Shown piece after piece: positions 45,966-55,113 of a stretch of 64,000 nt of DNA. A program made the translations under genes and the position numbers. The stretch is from JABDEZ01 sp965276955. Its GTDB lineage: Bacteria > Bacteroidota > Bacteroidia > Chitinophagales > Chitinophagaceae. The notes beneath the pieces were generated by a model that ran no database searches, was not told where the DNA came from, and worked only from the letters and a program-made list of their open reading frames with translations. The stretch's first letter is position 1, and the number at the start of each line of letters is the position of its first letter. The DNA lies in the NCBI GenBank assembly GCA_965276955.1, contig CBDIBP010000012.1:6799-70798 (forward strand), written 5' to 3'.

Positions 45966-46259
45966 CTATTTTACAGCCAGCAGGTCCACCATCTCTATTA
46001 CGGGGTCTGTAGCCAACAGTTCCGGTGCATTTGCCATCAGGGCCTTAGCAATATCACCACCAAGGTGTGCCTGCCTGCCGCTCTCTTCTTCAAAAGTGTC
46101 GAAGATGCCAAATGTAGAAGGGCCCATTTGCAGTGCATACCAGCTCACGGTATCTGTTTCCTGCTGTGCCAGTGGCAATGCACTTTTAATAAATGCTGCA
46201 ACCTCTGCTTCTTTTCCCGGCTTGGCTTCCAGCCTAACGAGCAATGCAAATTTTACCAT
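45966..46259 (-). CDS. Antibiotic-biosynthesis-monooxygenase-domain protein
   Basis: A 97-residue ABM (YgiN-like) ferredoxin-fold protein: MVKFALLVRLEAKPGKEAEV at the start, DTVSWYALQMGPSTFGIFDT in the middle and HLGGDIAKALMANAPELLAT near the end. Members oxidise quinols or small aromatic compounds, usually as dimers without a cofactor. It lies in the redox-type cluster downstream of the alpha/beta hydrolase gene, 64 bases away. Confidence 0.87.
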   Translation of the reverse strand: MVKFALLVRLEAKPGKEAEVAAFIKSALPLAQQETDTVSWYALQMGPSTFGIFDTFEEESGRQAHLGGDIAKALMANAPELLATDPVIEMVDLLAVK

Positions 46260-46323
46260 GGAGTTCTAATTTTTTATTAAGGTGAAAAATCTATACTACT
46301 ATGCTTCAGTGGGCTTTCTTGTA

Positions 46324-47181
46324 TTAATTGGATAAGCTCATCAGCGCTTCCTTTACTTGCGTGTACCTGGTCCAAGGTATAAAATGGTTGGCACTATCCA
46401 GGCTGATGAGTTGTACCGATGGCGCATGTACCATTTGTTTTTTTGCATAAAAAGCATTGCCCGGGGGTACCAGCGGGTCAACCATGCCTTGCATTATAAG
46501 AACAGGGCAAGTGATACTATTCAGGTCTGCAGGCATCGTGAGCACATCTTTTTTAAATGCCCACAACTCGATGTTACTGGGCCTGAACGCGCCTGGCAGC
46601 AATAAACAAAATGGGTATATTTTCAGCGCCGGCCGCCATAGTTCTCTCTTTTCCTCGTTAGGGTCTACACTTGCTGCCAGCAATACTATACCTGATATAT
46701 ATCGCGGGTATTGCGCCGCAAGCTTTACTGTAAGCGGGCCGCCTAAGGAGTGGCCTACAACGTAAAAGTTTCGCCCGTTTTGCAGTCGGCCTATCAATGG
46801 TCCCACCAGGCATGCTTGTTCTGATATACTGATGGCATTTCCATAATCACTATTACCAAATCCAGGTCGGTCTATACTGATAAGCCTGAAACGCAGCCTG
46901 AGGTCTTTATCCTTCAAGTAGTTTTTAAATGCTATCCAGCTTCCGGGAGAGCCATGTATAAAAAACAACGTAGGCTTGTCAGCAGCTCCGGTTTCGGCGT
47001 AATGGATGTGATGGCCGCCCACGGTTTCCGTCTTCAACTGTATAGCTATTCTATCCTTTTCAAACTCCTCCATAGCCTGCTTGTCGCTCATCATGAACTT
47101 CACACAGCTTTGTGCAAACAACAGCCACACGGCAAGCATGCACACAAAAACCACTGACGACCGCTTCAAAACTTTTTTCAT
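46324..47181 (-). CDS. Alpha/beta hydrolase, probably lipoprotein-anchored
   Basis: The 285-residue protein starts with a hydrophobic signal ending LLFAQSC, a possible lipobox with Cys26. The hydrolase core shows the oxyanion region FFIHGSPGSW, the nucleophile Ser145 in VVGHSLGG, the acid in MQGMVDPLVPPG and His in DSANHFIPW, so the catalytic triad is complete. The substrate is unknown. It lies 15 bases after the DoxX gene in the same cluster, suggesting cotranscription. Confidence 0.87.
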   Translation of the reverse strand: MKKVLKRSSVVFVCMLAVWLLFAQSCVKFMMSDKQAMEEFEKDRIAIQLKTETVGGHHIHYAETGAADKPTLFFIHGSPGSWIAFKNYLKDKDLRLRFRLISIDRPGFGNSDYGNAISISEQACLVGPLIGRLQNGRNFYVVGHSLGGPLTVKLAAQYPRYISGIVLLAASVDPNEEKRELWRPALKIYPFCLLLPGAFRPSNIELWAFKKDVLTMPADLNSITCPVLIMQGMVDPLVPPGNAFYAKKQMVHAPSVQLISLDSANHFIPWTRYTQVKEALMSLSN

Positions 47182-47196
47182 AATGTGGACTTTACA

Positions 47197-47607
47197 CTAG
47201 TTGCCCGCCATAGGCAATGGCTTGCGTTGCAGTAAGCCCAGCACCTGGTTCCTGTAAACCATAAGCAGGATGAAACAGCTTACCCACACAGCAATGCCCA
47301 TGAAGAAAAGCTGGCCATGGTCGCCCTGCACATCTATACCCAAAACAGTGATGTGAAAAAATATGGCGCCAGACATGGTACCCAGGGCCAGCAGTGCGCC
47401 CCATGCCGTAGTGCGCGGGATGAGGATCAGTATGGAAGCAATAAGCTCCACAATGCCCGACCCTATGCGCCCGTATGGCTCCATACCCACCTTGGTAAAG
47501 ATGTAAATACTTTCCGGCAAACCAAGAAATTTAAACCGCAGTGTCTGCAGCAAAATATAGGCAGCTACAAGGCGCAATACCCAAAGTCCAATTATTTTGA
47601 TCTTCAT
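47197..47607 (-). CDS. DoxX-family membrane protein
   Basis: A 136-residue protein with four predicted transmembrane helices (VLRLVAAYILLQTLRFKFLG, IVELIASILILIPRTTAWGA, ALLALGTMSGAIFFHITVLG, FFMGIAVWVSCFILLMVY). The first helix and the RFKF-LG motif, then the second helix with GSGIVELIASILIL, fit the DoxX family, small membrane proteins tied to redox or oxidative-stress functions in several bacteria. It lies downstream of the Crp/Fnr gene. Confidence 0.83.
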   Translation of the reverse strand: MKIKIIGLWVLRLVAAYILLQTLRFKFLGLPESIYIFTKVGMEPYGRIGSGIVELIASILILIPRTTAWGALLALGTMSGAIFFHITVLGIDVQGDHGQLFFMGIAVWVSCFILLMVYRNQVLGLLQRKPLPMAGN

Positions 47608-47660
47608 AAAAAACCACGTTGAACTACAATCTAAATAGATGCAAAACCAAAGATCGTCGC

Positions 47661-48359
47661 TTAGCCGACCTTAGCCTCTTTTTGCAATAATTTAATATCG
47701 TGGATGATTATAGTTTTACGGTCTACGTTCAGCAAACCATCTTTCGAAAACTTGTTGATGAGTGTGGTCACTGTTTGCCTGCTGGTGGCCGTGAGACGTG
47801 CTATGTCTTCGTGGGTAAGATAATTGGTAAGCTTTACGTGGTTGCCGGTGATATTCTTTTGGGTTTGCAGCAAGGTCCAGAAAAAATAAAGCAGGCGGGT
47901 ACGTGCATCTTTTTGTAATAGGTTCACCAGCCTGTTCTCTACGTTCTTTAGCTTTTGCCCTATTTTCCTCGAGAATGCAATAGACAGGTCTGGCCTTCTT
48001 GCCAGCAGCAGCTCAAAATCCTGTATAGTAAATGCGCATAGTACTGTTCCGCATTTATGCGCCTGTGCAAATTCTCCTTGCATATTGCTCCGCTCCAGCA
48101 TAAACTGGCCAAAAACATCACCAGGTTGCAATATCTCCATTACCAGCTCTTCACCGCTATCATCTATCTTGCCGATCTTTATAAAACCCTCCTTCAAAAA
48201 GTATAACTTGTTCAGGTACTGGGCATCAAAATAGATATAGGCATCCTTATCTGCTATTATATAGTTGTGCAGTATGTTCAGGTGTTCATAGTCCTCGATC
48301 ACTAATTTATCCAGGAAATCGTTTTTACGGATAATGAGCATTTGGTCGTCTATACTCAT
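47661..48359 (-). CDS. Crp/Fnr-family transcription regulator
   Basis: The 232-residue protein has an N-terminal cyclic-nucleotide-binding-like beta-roll (about 30-120; YLNKLYFLKEGFIKIGKIDD, EILQPGDVFGQFMLERSNMQ). A dimerisation helix (about 125-150) and a winged HTH follow (about 170-225; LTHEDIARLTATSRQTVTTL, INKFSKDGLLNVDRK). It has no Cys cluster for an Fe-S centre. It is therefore not an Fnr-type oxygen sensor by that criterion. It sits in the middle of the redox-type gene cluster. A dyad of CRP-like geometry lies upstream of the first gene (51827-51842). Confidence 0.92.
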   Translation of the reverse strand: MSIDDQMLIIRKNDFLDKLVIEDYEHLNILHNYIIADKDAYIYFDAQYLNKLYFLKEGFIKIGKIDDSGEELVMEILQPGDVFGQFMLERSNMQGEFAQAHKCGTVLCAFTIQDFELLLARRPDLSIAFSRKIGQKLKNVENRLVNLLQKDARTRLLYFFWTLLQTQKNITGNHVKLTNYLTHEDIARLTATSRQTVTTLINKFSKDGLLNVDRKTIIIHDIKLLQKEAKVG

Positions 48360-48378
48360 ACATTCAGGTTTTGTATCG

Positions 48379-48999
48379 CTACCATAATTTTATGAATTGG
48401 GCAATGGCCATGATAACAAATAAACACCCCATCCCTGCATTCACTTTCCTCTGGTGCCGGAGCATAAGGGCAGAGAACCTTCTCCCTGCAAATATAAATA
48501 ACAGCAACGCAGCGAAAGTACCTATTCCCGCACTTATAACAAATACCGAAAACCCTGCGGCAGAATTAACCAGCAGGGAACGCGACAACAAGTAAATGGC
48601 CCATCCTGCCCAAAAAGGTACCTGCATGGGATTTACGGCGCTCATAGTTACACCCAGCACTGCCCCATTGAGCTTGTTATTTAATATAATGTTCTTATGC
48701 TCTTTCTGTTTTACAGCTGCAAAGCAGCCTATAGCCATAATGAGTAAAAGAACTATGGAAGCGCCCCTTAAGAAAAAGAATATGTGCTCATTTATGGTAA
48801 ACCTGCCCAGTACATTTAATGTAATGCTCAGGTAAGCCATTTCTATAACAACGACACCTCCTGCAAACCACAACGCCTTCCGCAATGTACCCTTCGCCGC
48901 TATTTGCATGGCACCCACATTCAGGTTGCCCAATGGCAAAGAACCCGAAAGGCTGATAAGCAAGCCAGCTACAAATATCTGCAGGTATTGGATGTACAT
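48379..48999 (-). CDS. LysE-family export protein
   Basis: A 206-residue membrane protein with about six transmembrane helices. The N-terminal signature LISLSGSLPLGNLNVGAMQI fits the LysE/RhtB superfamily's first helix, and further helices run through AVNPMQVPFWAGWAIYLLSR to ALLLFIFAGRRF. Members export amino acids or related molecules. The substrate is unknown. It lies 19 bases before the Crp/Fnr gene and 36 bases after the ATP-grasp gene, so it fits the same transcript. Confidence 0.83.
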   Translation of the reverse strand: MYIQYLQIFVAGLLISLSGSLPLGNLNVGAMQIAAKGTLRKALWFAGGVVVIEMAYLSITLNVLGRFTINEHIFFFLRGASIVLLLIMAIGCFAAVKQKEHKNIILNNKLNGAVLGVTMSAVNPMQVPFWAGWAIYLLSRSLLVNSAAGFSVFVISAGIGTFAALLLFIFAGRRFSALMLRHQRKVNAGMGCLFVIMAIAQFIKLW

Positions 49000-49035
49000 A
49001 TACTATACTGCTTTGGGAAATGTCAATTAATACCC

Positions 49036-50091
49036 TTACCATACGCGGGCCGCCAGCAGGCTGTCTATAACCTTGAATGCTTCCCGCTCCTTGTTTCCCG
49101 CGGCGAGGGTGAGGTAAGGTACCCCATTTTTATTATTGGCATTGCAGATAGCATACAGCACTTTCCAGTGCTTAATGATCTCCATCCACGCAAAAAATAT
49201 GGAGTGTTCAGGATCATAGATATGGGTGGGCTCGCTGCCGCTACCATTTACTTCTATGATGGAAAACTCCTCGCCACGCTCCAGTGCCTCCCAGCTTTTA
49301 AAGAGTATGTCCAGTCTGCCGTAATAAAATTCAGGTATCGTACTACATATACGATCTATTGATGCAGATAGTTTTTCGTTTGCCCGGTAAGTTTGGTCCG
49401 TAAATTTTGATCCCCGGCTATGGTTACCATAGGGCACCAGTATTATTTTTTTACCAGCTTCAGGCACCGTGTCCATTATATCCGCATGCATAGCTATTAT
49501 CTGTGCCCATTGCAGCAGGTAGCGGTCATTCCCGTGTACCAGTGCAGCCAGTGTAGTAATTCCATCACCCACCACTGCCACCGGCTCCTTGCTTACTATG
49601 CCCGATATATAGCCTTGCTCCATACCCGGGAGTTTGCAATAAAAAATACCCGCTTCGTGCTCGTAAGGTACAAACCGTTGTATCAAAAAGGGTACTGGTA
49701 TGTGCACTACATAATCTTCCAGCTCCACTGCATTATTTATCTTCTTTACCCCCAACCCGCGCTCACCAATATCGGGCTTGGCAATGAGCGGAAATATAAT
49801 ACCCGCAGCTTCTATCGATCGTACAATTTCGTCGTATACTGTACCCGGCTGGAATAACAGTGTTTCCGGGTAAAAACCTGCAGGCAGCAGGTCGTAAACG
49901 TCCCGCTTGCTTTCCATAATGAAACCGCCATTCTTTATGTGCGGATTGGCTGCTGTAAGAAAATAAAACGAGCGGGCCTTAATGCTCAACCACAACCAGT
50001 AAGGGTACAACGGTGCATATACAATCTTGCTGTTCCAGTATTCCCAACGCCTTAGCCTGATAAGGAAGGGCGAGCGCAACCATTTTTTCAT
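49036..50091 (-). CDS. ATP-grasp-domain protein
   Basis: The start at 50091 overlaps the NRDE gene's stop (ATGA) and gives MKKWLRSPFLIRLRRWEYWN. The 351-residue protein has an N-terminal basic and hydrophobic region (about 1-65) and then an ATP-grasp fold related to D-Ala-D-Ala ligases: IIFPLIAKPDIGERGLGVKK (ATP-binding loop), VPFLIQRFVPYEHEAGIFYC and FYYGRLDILFKSW. SIIEVNGSGSEPTHIYDPEH carries the metal-binding E-x-N. The enzyme would ligate a carboxylate to an amine or other nucleophile. The substrates are unknown. An earlier ATG at 50121 would overlap the preceding gene more. Confidence 0.82.
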   Translation of the reverse strand: MKKWLRSPFLIRLRRWEYWNSKIVYAPLYPYWLWLSIKARSFYFLTAANPHIKNGGFIMESKRDVYDLLPAGFYPETLLFQPGTVYDEIVRSIEAAGIIFPLIAKPDIGERGLGVKKINNAVELEDYVVHIPVPFLIQRFVPYEHEAGIFYCKLPGMEQGYISGIVSKEPVAVVGDGITTLAALVHGNDRYLLQWAQIIAMHADIMDTVPEAGKKIILVPYGNHSRGSKFTDQTYRANEKLSASIDRICSTIPEFYYGRLDILFKSWEALERGEEFSIIEVNGSGSEPTHIYDPEHSIFFAWMEIIKHWKVLYAICNANNKNGVPYLTLAAGNKEREAFKVIDSLLAARVW

Positions 50092-50816
50092 GAGTGTTGT
50101 AATAAGCCGCTTATATACCATTCGTTTACAGATACCAGTCCTGCGTTAAAGTCCCTGTAGTGCATCACTGCTTTATCGGGCAGTATTTCTATCCCGGTTA
50201 TACTTATGGTTTGCAGCAGTCCATCACGGTTCATGCGCAGGTCTGTATGTTCATTTCCATCGCCGCCAAATTCATGAAATAGCCGCATATTTTCTGCGGT
50301 CTTCCAGCTCGTTTCTTCCTGCCATTGTTCAAACCACATTTTGCGGCGGGCAATCACTTCATCATCATACAGCGTTACGGACGACCACATGCGCGGGACA
50401 TCAACAGGCAGCGCGATAATATATTTTTCATGTCCGTCCCAGCGTGCTTCCCACAGCTCACTATGCTGCCACAGCACAATTGTAAAAGGCTCTATACCAC
50501 TCAGGCATATATTTTCAAAGGCAACTCTTGGTTCCTCTGCATCAAAAATATCCAGGAATATAAGTCCCCGGCTCCTGCGGTACGGTGGCTGCGGCTGGTG
50601 TTTTTTAAATGCGCCGTTCAGAAGCACCATTACATTGCCATTGTTGTGCAGTGCTATCCATGTACCGCCTGCCTTACCATCTTTAGGAAATAAAATTTTG
50701 CCACTGCTATACATATAAATTTCCGGCAATGCGGCAGGCGCACGCAACGTTTGCTCATCCCTGTTTGAGGTGAGCAATATGCTTCCCCTAAGTGGCATAA
50801 AAGTTACTGTACACAT
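50088..50816 (-). CDS. NRDE-family protein (TANGO2-like)
   Basis: The 242-residue protein begins Met-Cys-Thr, so Cys2 could become an N-terminal nucleophile. The namesake Asn18-Arg19-Asp20-Glu21 stands in LLTSNRDEQ. Further signatures are DGKAGGTWIALHNNGNVMVL and RSRGLIFLDIF. Eukaryotic TANGO2 and its relatives are linked to haem or lipid handling, but the biochemical activity of bacterial members is not settled. The gene overlaps the DinB-like gene upstream by 13 bases and the ATP-grasp gene downstream by 4, a tight three-gene unit. Confidence 0.87.
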   Translation of the reverse strand: MCTVTFMPLRGSILLTSNRDEQTLRAPAALPEIYMYSSGKILFPKDGKAGGTWIALHNNGNVMVLLNGAFKKHQPQPPYRRSRGLIFLDIFDAEEPRVAFENICLSGIEPFTIVLWQHSELWEARWDGHEKYIIALPVDVPRMWSSVTLYDDEVIARRKMWFEQWQEETSWKTAENMRLFHEFGGDGNEHTDLRMNRDGLLQTISITGIEILPDKAVMHYRDFNAGLVSVNEWYISGLLQHS

Positions 50817-51298
50817 TCGGCACGGTGTTTAATAGTAGATGGTGCCAAACCAAATTGTTCAGGAACAATAATATCGGTCAGTTCATTAATTCCTACCCTT
50901 ATCAGCGCCATATGATGTATGGCATGTTCCAGGTTGTAAGCAAGCTCACGGTCAAAATTGCTTTCTATAACAACGATGTTGTCTTGCATACCAAACTCCG
51001 ATTCCAGCATAATTTTTTTAGCCGGTTTGCTGATCGCCTCCAGTATCACATGCATCATGTGTATTGCCACCGCCTTATCGGTCTCAATGCTAATATCTCG
51101 TTTACGTTTGTCGTAATTCACAACCCCTGCCTCATAACCATTTATCAGCGACTGAAAAAGTTCTATGGTATGCCGCACGTGCTGCCCTATAGATGAATTA
51201 AGGTGCTGGCTGCGCATACTGTATTTTTCCTTGCTCACCTGTAGCAGCACTCCTTCCAATTCGTAAAAGATCTCTCCAATTATTTTCTGCAGGTACAT
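50804..51298 (-). CDS. DinB-like four-helix protein
   Basis: A 164-residue helical protein. The potential metal ligands are the His in SSIGQHVRHTIELFQSLI and the two His in NLEHAIHHMALIRVGI, which matches the H...H-x3-H pattern of DinB/YfiT-like proteins. Many act as metal- and thiol-dependent transferases, for example with bacillithiol or glutathione. The exact partner is unknown. It lies 21 bases after the YHS gene and overlaps the NRDE gene by 13 bases. Confidence 0.8.
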   Translation of the reverse strand: MYLQKIIGEIFYELEGVLLQVSKEKYSMRSQHLNSSIGQHVRHTIELFQSLINGYEAGVVNYDKRKRDISIETDKAVAIHMMHVILEAISKPAKKIMLESEFGMQDNIVVIESNFDRELAYNLEHAIHHMALIRVGINELTDIIVPEQFGLAPSTIKHRAECVQ

Positions 51299-51319
51299 GA
51301 CCGTTCATTTAAAACTTGA

Positions 51320-51778
51320 TCAATGATTTATCTTTTGCCAGTTTGCATCTGCGTTTGCCTTCAGCGTAGCTTCGTCTTTATTCCAGGTCTTAAGGGTATT
51401 GTTAAACAGGTGGTTGTAATACAGGTATAGCTTGCCGTTTATTATCTTATAGGTTCCTGGGTCTATTTCCACTTTTTCTCCGCTATGGCCCATGGCATAA
51501 GCACACCAACCTCCATATTGCGGTTCATAACCTGCGGGGTTTTGCTTGAAAGCGGCAAGGTTCGCAGCATTGCTGAAATGGTAGGTAACACCCTCATAAG
51601 AAAAGGTGTAGGTAGCCGATCCTTTTTCCGGTTTGCCCTTAAAGTAGCTTACCGGGTCGTACCCTTCAATTGCAACGTTTTTAGTAAGGTTAAAGTTTTT
51701 TTGCCTGGCCGCCGGCTGTGCGTTAGCCTGTATGCAGAATAATGTAAAGAAGATAGCATACAACAGTGTGTGTTTCAT
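51320..51778 (-). CDS. Secreted YHS-domain protein
   Basis: The 152-residue protein has a signal peptide (about 1-20, ending ANAQ). A YHS domain follows at about 32-80, with AIEGYDPVSYFKGKPEKG and TYHFSNAANLAAFKQNPAGY, and then PQYGGWCAYAMGHSGEKVEI. YHS domains are small and often metal-linked. The extended C-terminus NGKLYLYYNHLFNNTLKTWN is common in periplasmic Bacteroidota members. It is the first gene of the ten-gene run, with a palindrome and a weak -7 box upstream. Confidence 0.87.
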   Translation of the reverse strand: MKHTLLYAIFFTLFCIQANAQPAARQKNFNLTKNVAIEGYDPVSYFKGKPEKGSATYTFSYEGVTYHFSNAANLAAFKQNPAGYEPQYGGWCAYAMGHSGEKVEIDPGTYKIINGKLYLYYNHLFNNTLKTWNKDEATLKANADANWQKINH

Positions 51779-51798
51779 ATTTATCCATTTTATAGGAC

Positions 51799-51842
51799 AA
51801 AAGTGATCCTTATTTTTTCTGTGTACTGTCAGTTACCTGACA
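51799..51842 (-). promoter_or_regulatory. Candidate Crp/Fnr operator and promoter of the YHS gene cluster
   Basis: TGTCAG (51827-51832) and CTGACA (51837-51842) form a dyad that also fits the 5-6-5 CRP layout TGTCA-N6-TGACA. A -7 box with one mismatch (CACTTTTG on the minus strand) is at 51799-51806. The dyad centre falls about 40 bases upstream of the expected start, a typical class II activator position. Confidence 0.5.
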
Positions 51843-52113
51843 TTTAGTTGCTTACACTTTTATTTAACAAAATATGATAAGACCGAACTCTGATTTCACA
51901 TTAAACGAATAGTATAAAATAAGTGTTACTATTTGTTACCAGCGATAGTATATGCAAAGGTCAATTATTGTTTTATTTCAGTAAAATTTATAAATAACGC
52001 TGGCAGATCAAAAAGGTGCCTTTATCTCCGGTGAGAGGGCCCCCACAAATTAAATAGCGCTAAACAGTGCAACCAATTTCTTTAAATCTTCAAGAAAAGG
52101 GTTAAGTTTTGTA
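51843..52113. other. Gene-free stretch at the right end of the putative island
   Basis: AT-rich sequence with no open frame of note. Its last 30 bases (AGGGTTAAGTTTTGTA then the repeat) resemble a decayed tRNA T arm before the right att-like copy. Confidence 0.4.
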
Positions 52114-52131
52114 CCCGCGGGTTCACAGAAT
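52114..52131 (+). repeat. Right copy of the 18-base tRNA-Lys-end repeat (att-like)
   Basis: CCCGCGGGTTCACAGAAT is identical to 43890-43907. It is followed directly by a terminator, as expected for the displaced original 3' end of a tRNA gene. Confidence 0.7.
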
Positions 52132-52132
52132 G

Positions 52133-52171
52133 AAAGCGAAGAAACAGAGCGAAGAGCGGTTTCTTCGCTTT
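52133..52171 (+). terminator. Terminator next to the right att-like copy
   Basis: AAAGCGAAGAAAC (52133-52145) pairs with GTTTCTTCGCTTT (52159-52171), followed by more T. It may be the tRNA-Lys gene's original terminator, and it also faces the end of the NHL-repeat gene. Confidence 0.8.
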
Positions 52172-52222
52172 TTTGTTTTTAGGATAGTGACTTGACCGCG
52201 TAGCAAGTGCACCGGCATACTC

Positions 52223-54903
52223 TTACATCTTCAACAACTTCTTTACGACATCTCCGTTCTGGTCTTTAATATGCACAAAATACAGTCCTGTCGGCAATGT
52301 TTTGATGCTTACCTGTTTTTGACCTTGGGGTATTTGGCCAAACAAGACGATCTGTCCTATGCTGTTGGTGATGGTGTAGGTCTGCTGGTATTGGTTGTTC
52401 GTTCTTATTGTAACTATATCACCTGCAGGATTCGGGTATACTACGACATTGTCGACCAATGGAAGGGTAGTGTTCACGCCAGTGGCGCAGCCTATTACAT
52501 CATCTACCTGGTTGGTCATCACCACTCCGTTCACGTCGAAGTAGATGCCTGCACGGTTATATATGTGAGTGCTGTTTGGCAGTCCGGCCTTACTATTCAC
52601 CGTAAAGATAACAGCCCCATCGCATGCGGCATGGTGGGAGCTATCGAGCAGGTTGATACCCGGCAGGTCAAACTTTATTACTGTGTGGCCTGCGGCGTCT
52701 TTCAGCTTGCTGATGTTCATTTTTGCTGAACACATTTGCAAACGGAAGCTGGAGGCATCCACATTGTTCGACAGTGTGTCGAGCACGTAAATGTTGTGGG
52801 CGGTGTCGTTACCTGTGTTCTCAAAGTTGATGGTGTACTTCAGGGTGGCTGCTGTGCCGGAAGGTATGCAGGTTGATGGGCTTACCCACATCTCATTAGG
52901 GTCGCAGCCGGCGCGTACGGTGTCAACTATCACTATTGTATTGTTCGTAGTGTCAGAGTCACCCGCTAAAGGTGTGATCTGAAAATAAGACCGGACAGTA
53001 TCTGCTACTGGAACATGTGTATTGCGTGCCCAAATGGAGTAATGTAACTGGATGCCGCCCGTAGCGGACGACAATGAGTTTAAGTTCCAGACTATCGTGT
53101 TGTTGGAAACAGACGCGGCAGGTGGGTATATCTGGTCTGGTGCGTCTGCATACTTAGGGCTATAGTGTAGTGTAAGCGTGCCATTGGCTGGCATGCAATA
53201 TTTGTTTTGTACATAAATATCCCCCCACTCATCCTGCACACCTGTTACTGGTATAACGGCGTTGACACTCAAGTCGAACCTGTTCCCGGCAGTGCATTGC
53301 ATACCTGCATATAGTGCGGTGGTGCTTGTTGTTGCCTTGAGCGTGTCAGTTACTATTCCGCTCGCAGGGCATGTCACTGCAAAGCCCGCGGGTGCAGAGA
53401 GCGTTTTGAAACTATAGATATCGCCAGCGTTACCCATTGCAGTATAGTACAACCCGCTGATGGCAGAGATAGTATCGCGCGGTACATTGTTAGAGTCGAT
53501 CTCCACCAATACGGGTTGCGATATCAGTGGGTCAGAAGCCTCTTTTACACAATTGCCATTCTGGTCGTAGTAGAATTGCAACCACATGGTATTGCACAAA
53601 ATATAGCTATAGCTATACTGTAACGAGTCTATTTTTAAACCGCTGCGATATAGCACATGCTTGATAGAATAAGTGCCGGAAGTGCTATATGCATGGCTGA
53701 ACGTAGCGTATGTAGGAATAAGAAGCGAACGTGTCTGTCTCCGTGTTTCCGTCCCCGAACCAGGTTTTTACAAGTAATGAAGATGAATATTTATTTGGAG
53801 CTATGCTGACAAACGTGCCACTGCATGATGAACTAAGATAAACACCGAAACTATCAGCTGTTTGCGCTGCCGGGGGTGGGGCCTGGGTATTGACCTTGCA
53901 TACCCGATAGTGACTACGGTCAGGAACATAGATATTGTTATTGTTATCGGTACAAACGCCACGTATATTACCGAGCGATGCAGTAGTTGCAAGTATGTTG
54001 TTGCTGGTAGAGGAGCCACCACCGGCTACCGTGGTAATTATCCCATTGATATCCACCTTGCGTATGCGGCTGTTGTTATTATCGGCAATGAACAGGTCGC
54101 CGTAAGTATCCATACACACACTGCCAGGTTTGCTCAATTCAGCTGCTGTCGCCATTGCTCCATCGCCAGAGTACCCTGCAGTGCCATTGCCGGCCACGGT
54201 GGTTATATGTCCGGAAAGGTCTATTTTACGTACCCGGTTATTATCCTGATCTGCAAAATATAAATTACCTGAGACATCCATGCATAGGCCACCCGGGGTT
54301 GCTTACCTGTGCGGCTGTGGCAAGCCCCCCATCACCATTAAAGCCACCCGCGCCTGTACCTGCTATTGTATTTATGATGCCTGATGTATTTACCTTGCGT
54401 ATGCGCTGGTTGCCATCGCTGATGTATACATTACCACTACCATCCACATAAACACCTTGGGGGTTGTTCAACAGTGCGGCTATTGCGGTACCGCCATCGC
54501 CACTGTATCCCCGGCTGTTTCTGCTGCCTGCCACCGCAGTTATTATCCCGGTTGCAGCAGTTACTTTACGAATGCCCGACGAATCTATAATAAATATGTT
54601 CCCTGAAGCATCTAACGAAATTCCCGCAACAGCATTCCATAACTGAAAACCACTCGCAATGGTCGTTATAATGCCCGTAGGACTTACTTTGCGTATACGG
54701 CTATTGACATCGTCGGTAATATACAGGTTGCCAGCCGCATCGACCGCTACACCTGTCGGAGGCCCCATCATAGCAGACGTGGCCGGGCCGCCATCTCCGC
54801 TAAAACCCCAGGTGCCGTTGCCAGCTATCGTATTTACGTATCCAGGTTGTGCAAATGATAAAATGGGCAATAAACACAGCAAGGAGAAGAAGAGATGTTT
54901 CAT
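52223..54903 (-). pseudogene. Large T9SS-exported NHL/PKD-repeat protein, two frameshifts
   Basis: The first frame starts MKHLFFSLLCLLPILSFAQ (signal peptide) and runs through NHL repeats such as YVNTIAGNGTWGFSGDGGPA and IINTIAGTGAGGFNGDGG. An extra G near 54292 shifts it. The next frame continues with more NHL repeats (ITTVAGNGTAGYSGDGAMAT) and then a PKD-like segment (VKTWFGDGNTETDTF). A second break near 53706 leads to the last 480 residues, with CARDB/DUF11-like repeats (AATLKYTINFENTGNDTAHN). The T9SS tail is VVVYPNPAGDIVTIRTNNQY and VKKLLKM at the end. The joined protein has about 890 residues. Both breaks are single-base events. Probably a surface protein of unknown binding role. Confidence 0.82.
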
Positions 54904-55113
54904 GAACGGATAATTAAAGGGTATTCAAGTGTAGTGAACTAATGATAGCTAAGCAATATTTTTCGTACCATACCGATCCCACCGCTGCGCCAGATATTTA
55001 TCTCCTAAGCTGTTATAAAGAAGACATAGAGCGCAAAAAAAGAGTTGGGTATTAAATAAAAAAGTCATTTCTGTGCTCTCATAATGCTTAACACATTTGT
55101 GCAAAACCGATCT
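54904..55113. other. Upstream region of the NHL-repeat gene
   Basis: No exact -7 box was found. No frame longer than about 40 codons with protein-like content was seen. Confidence 0.4.
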
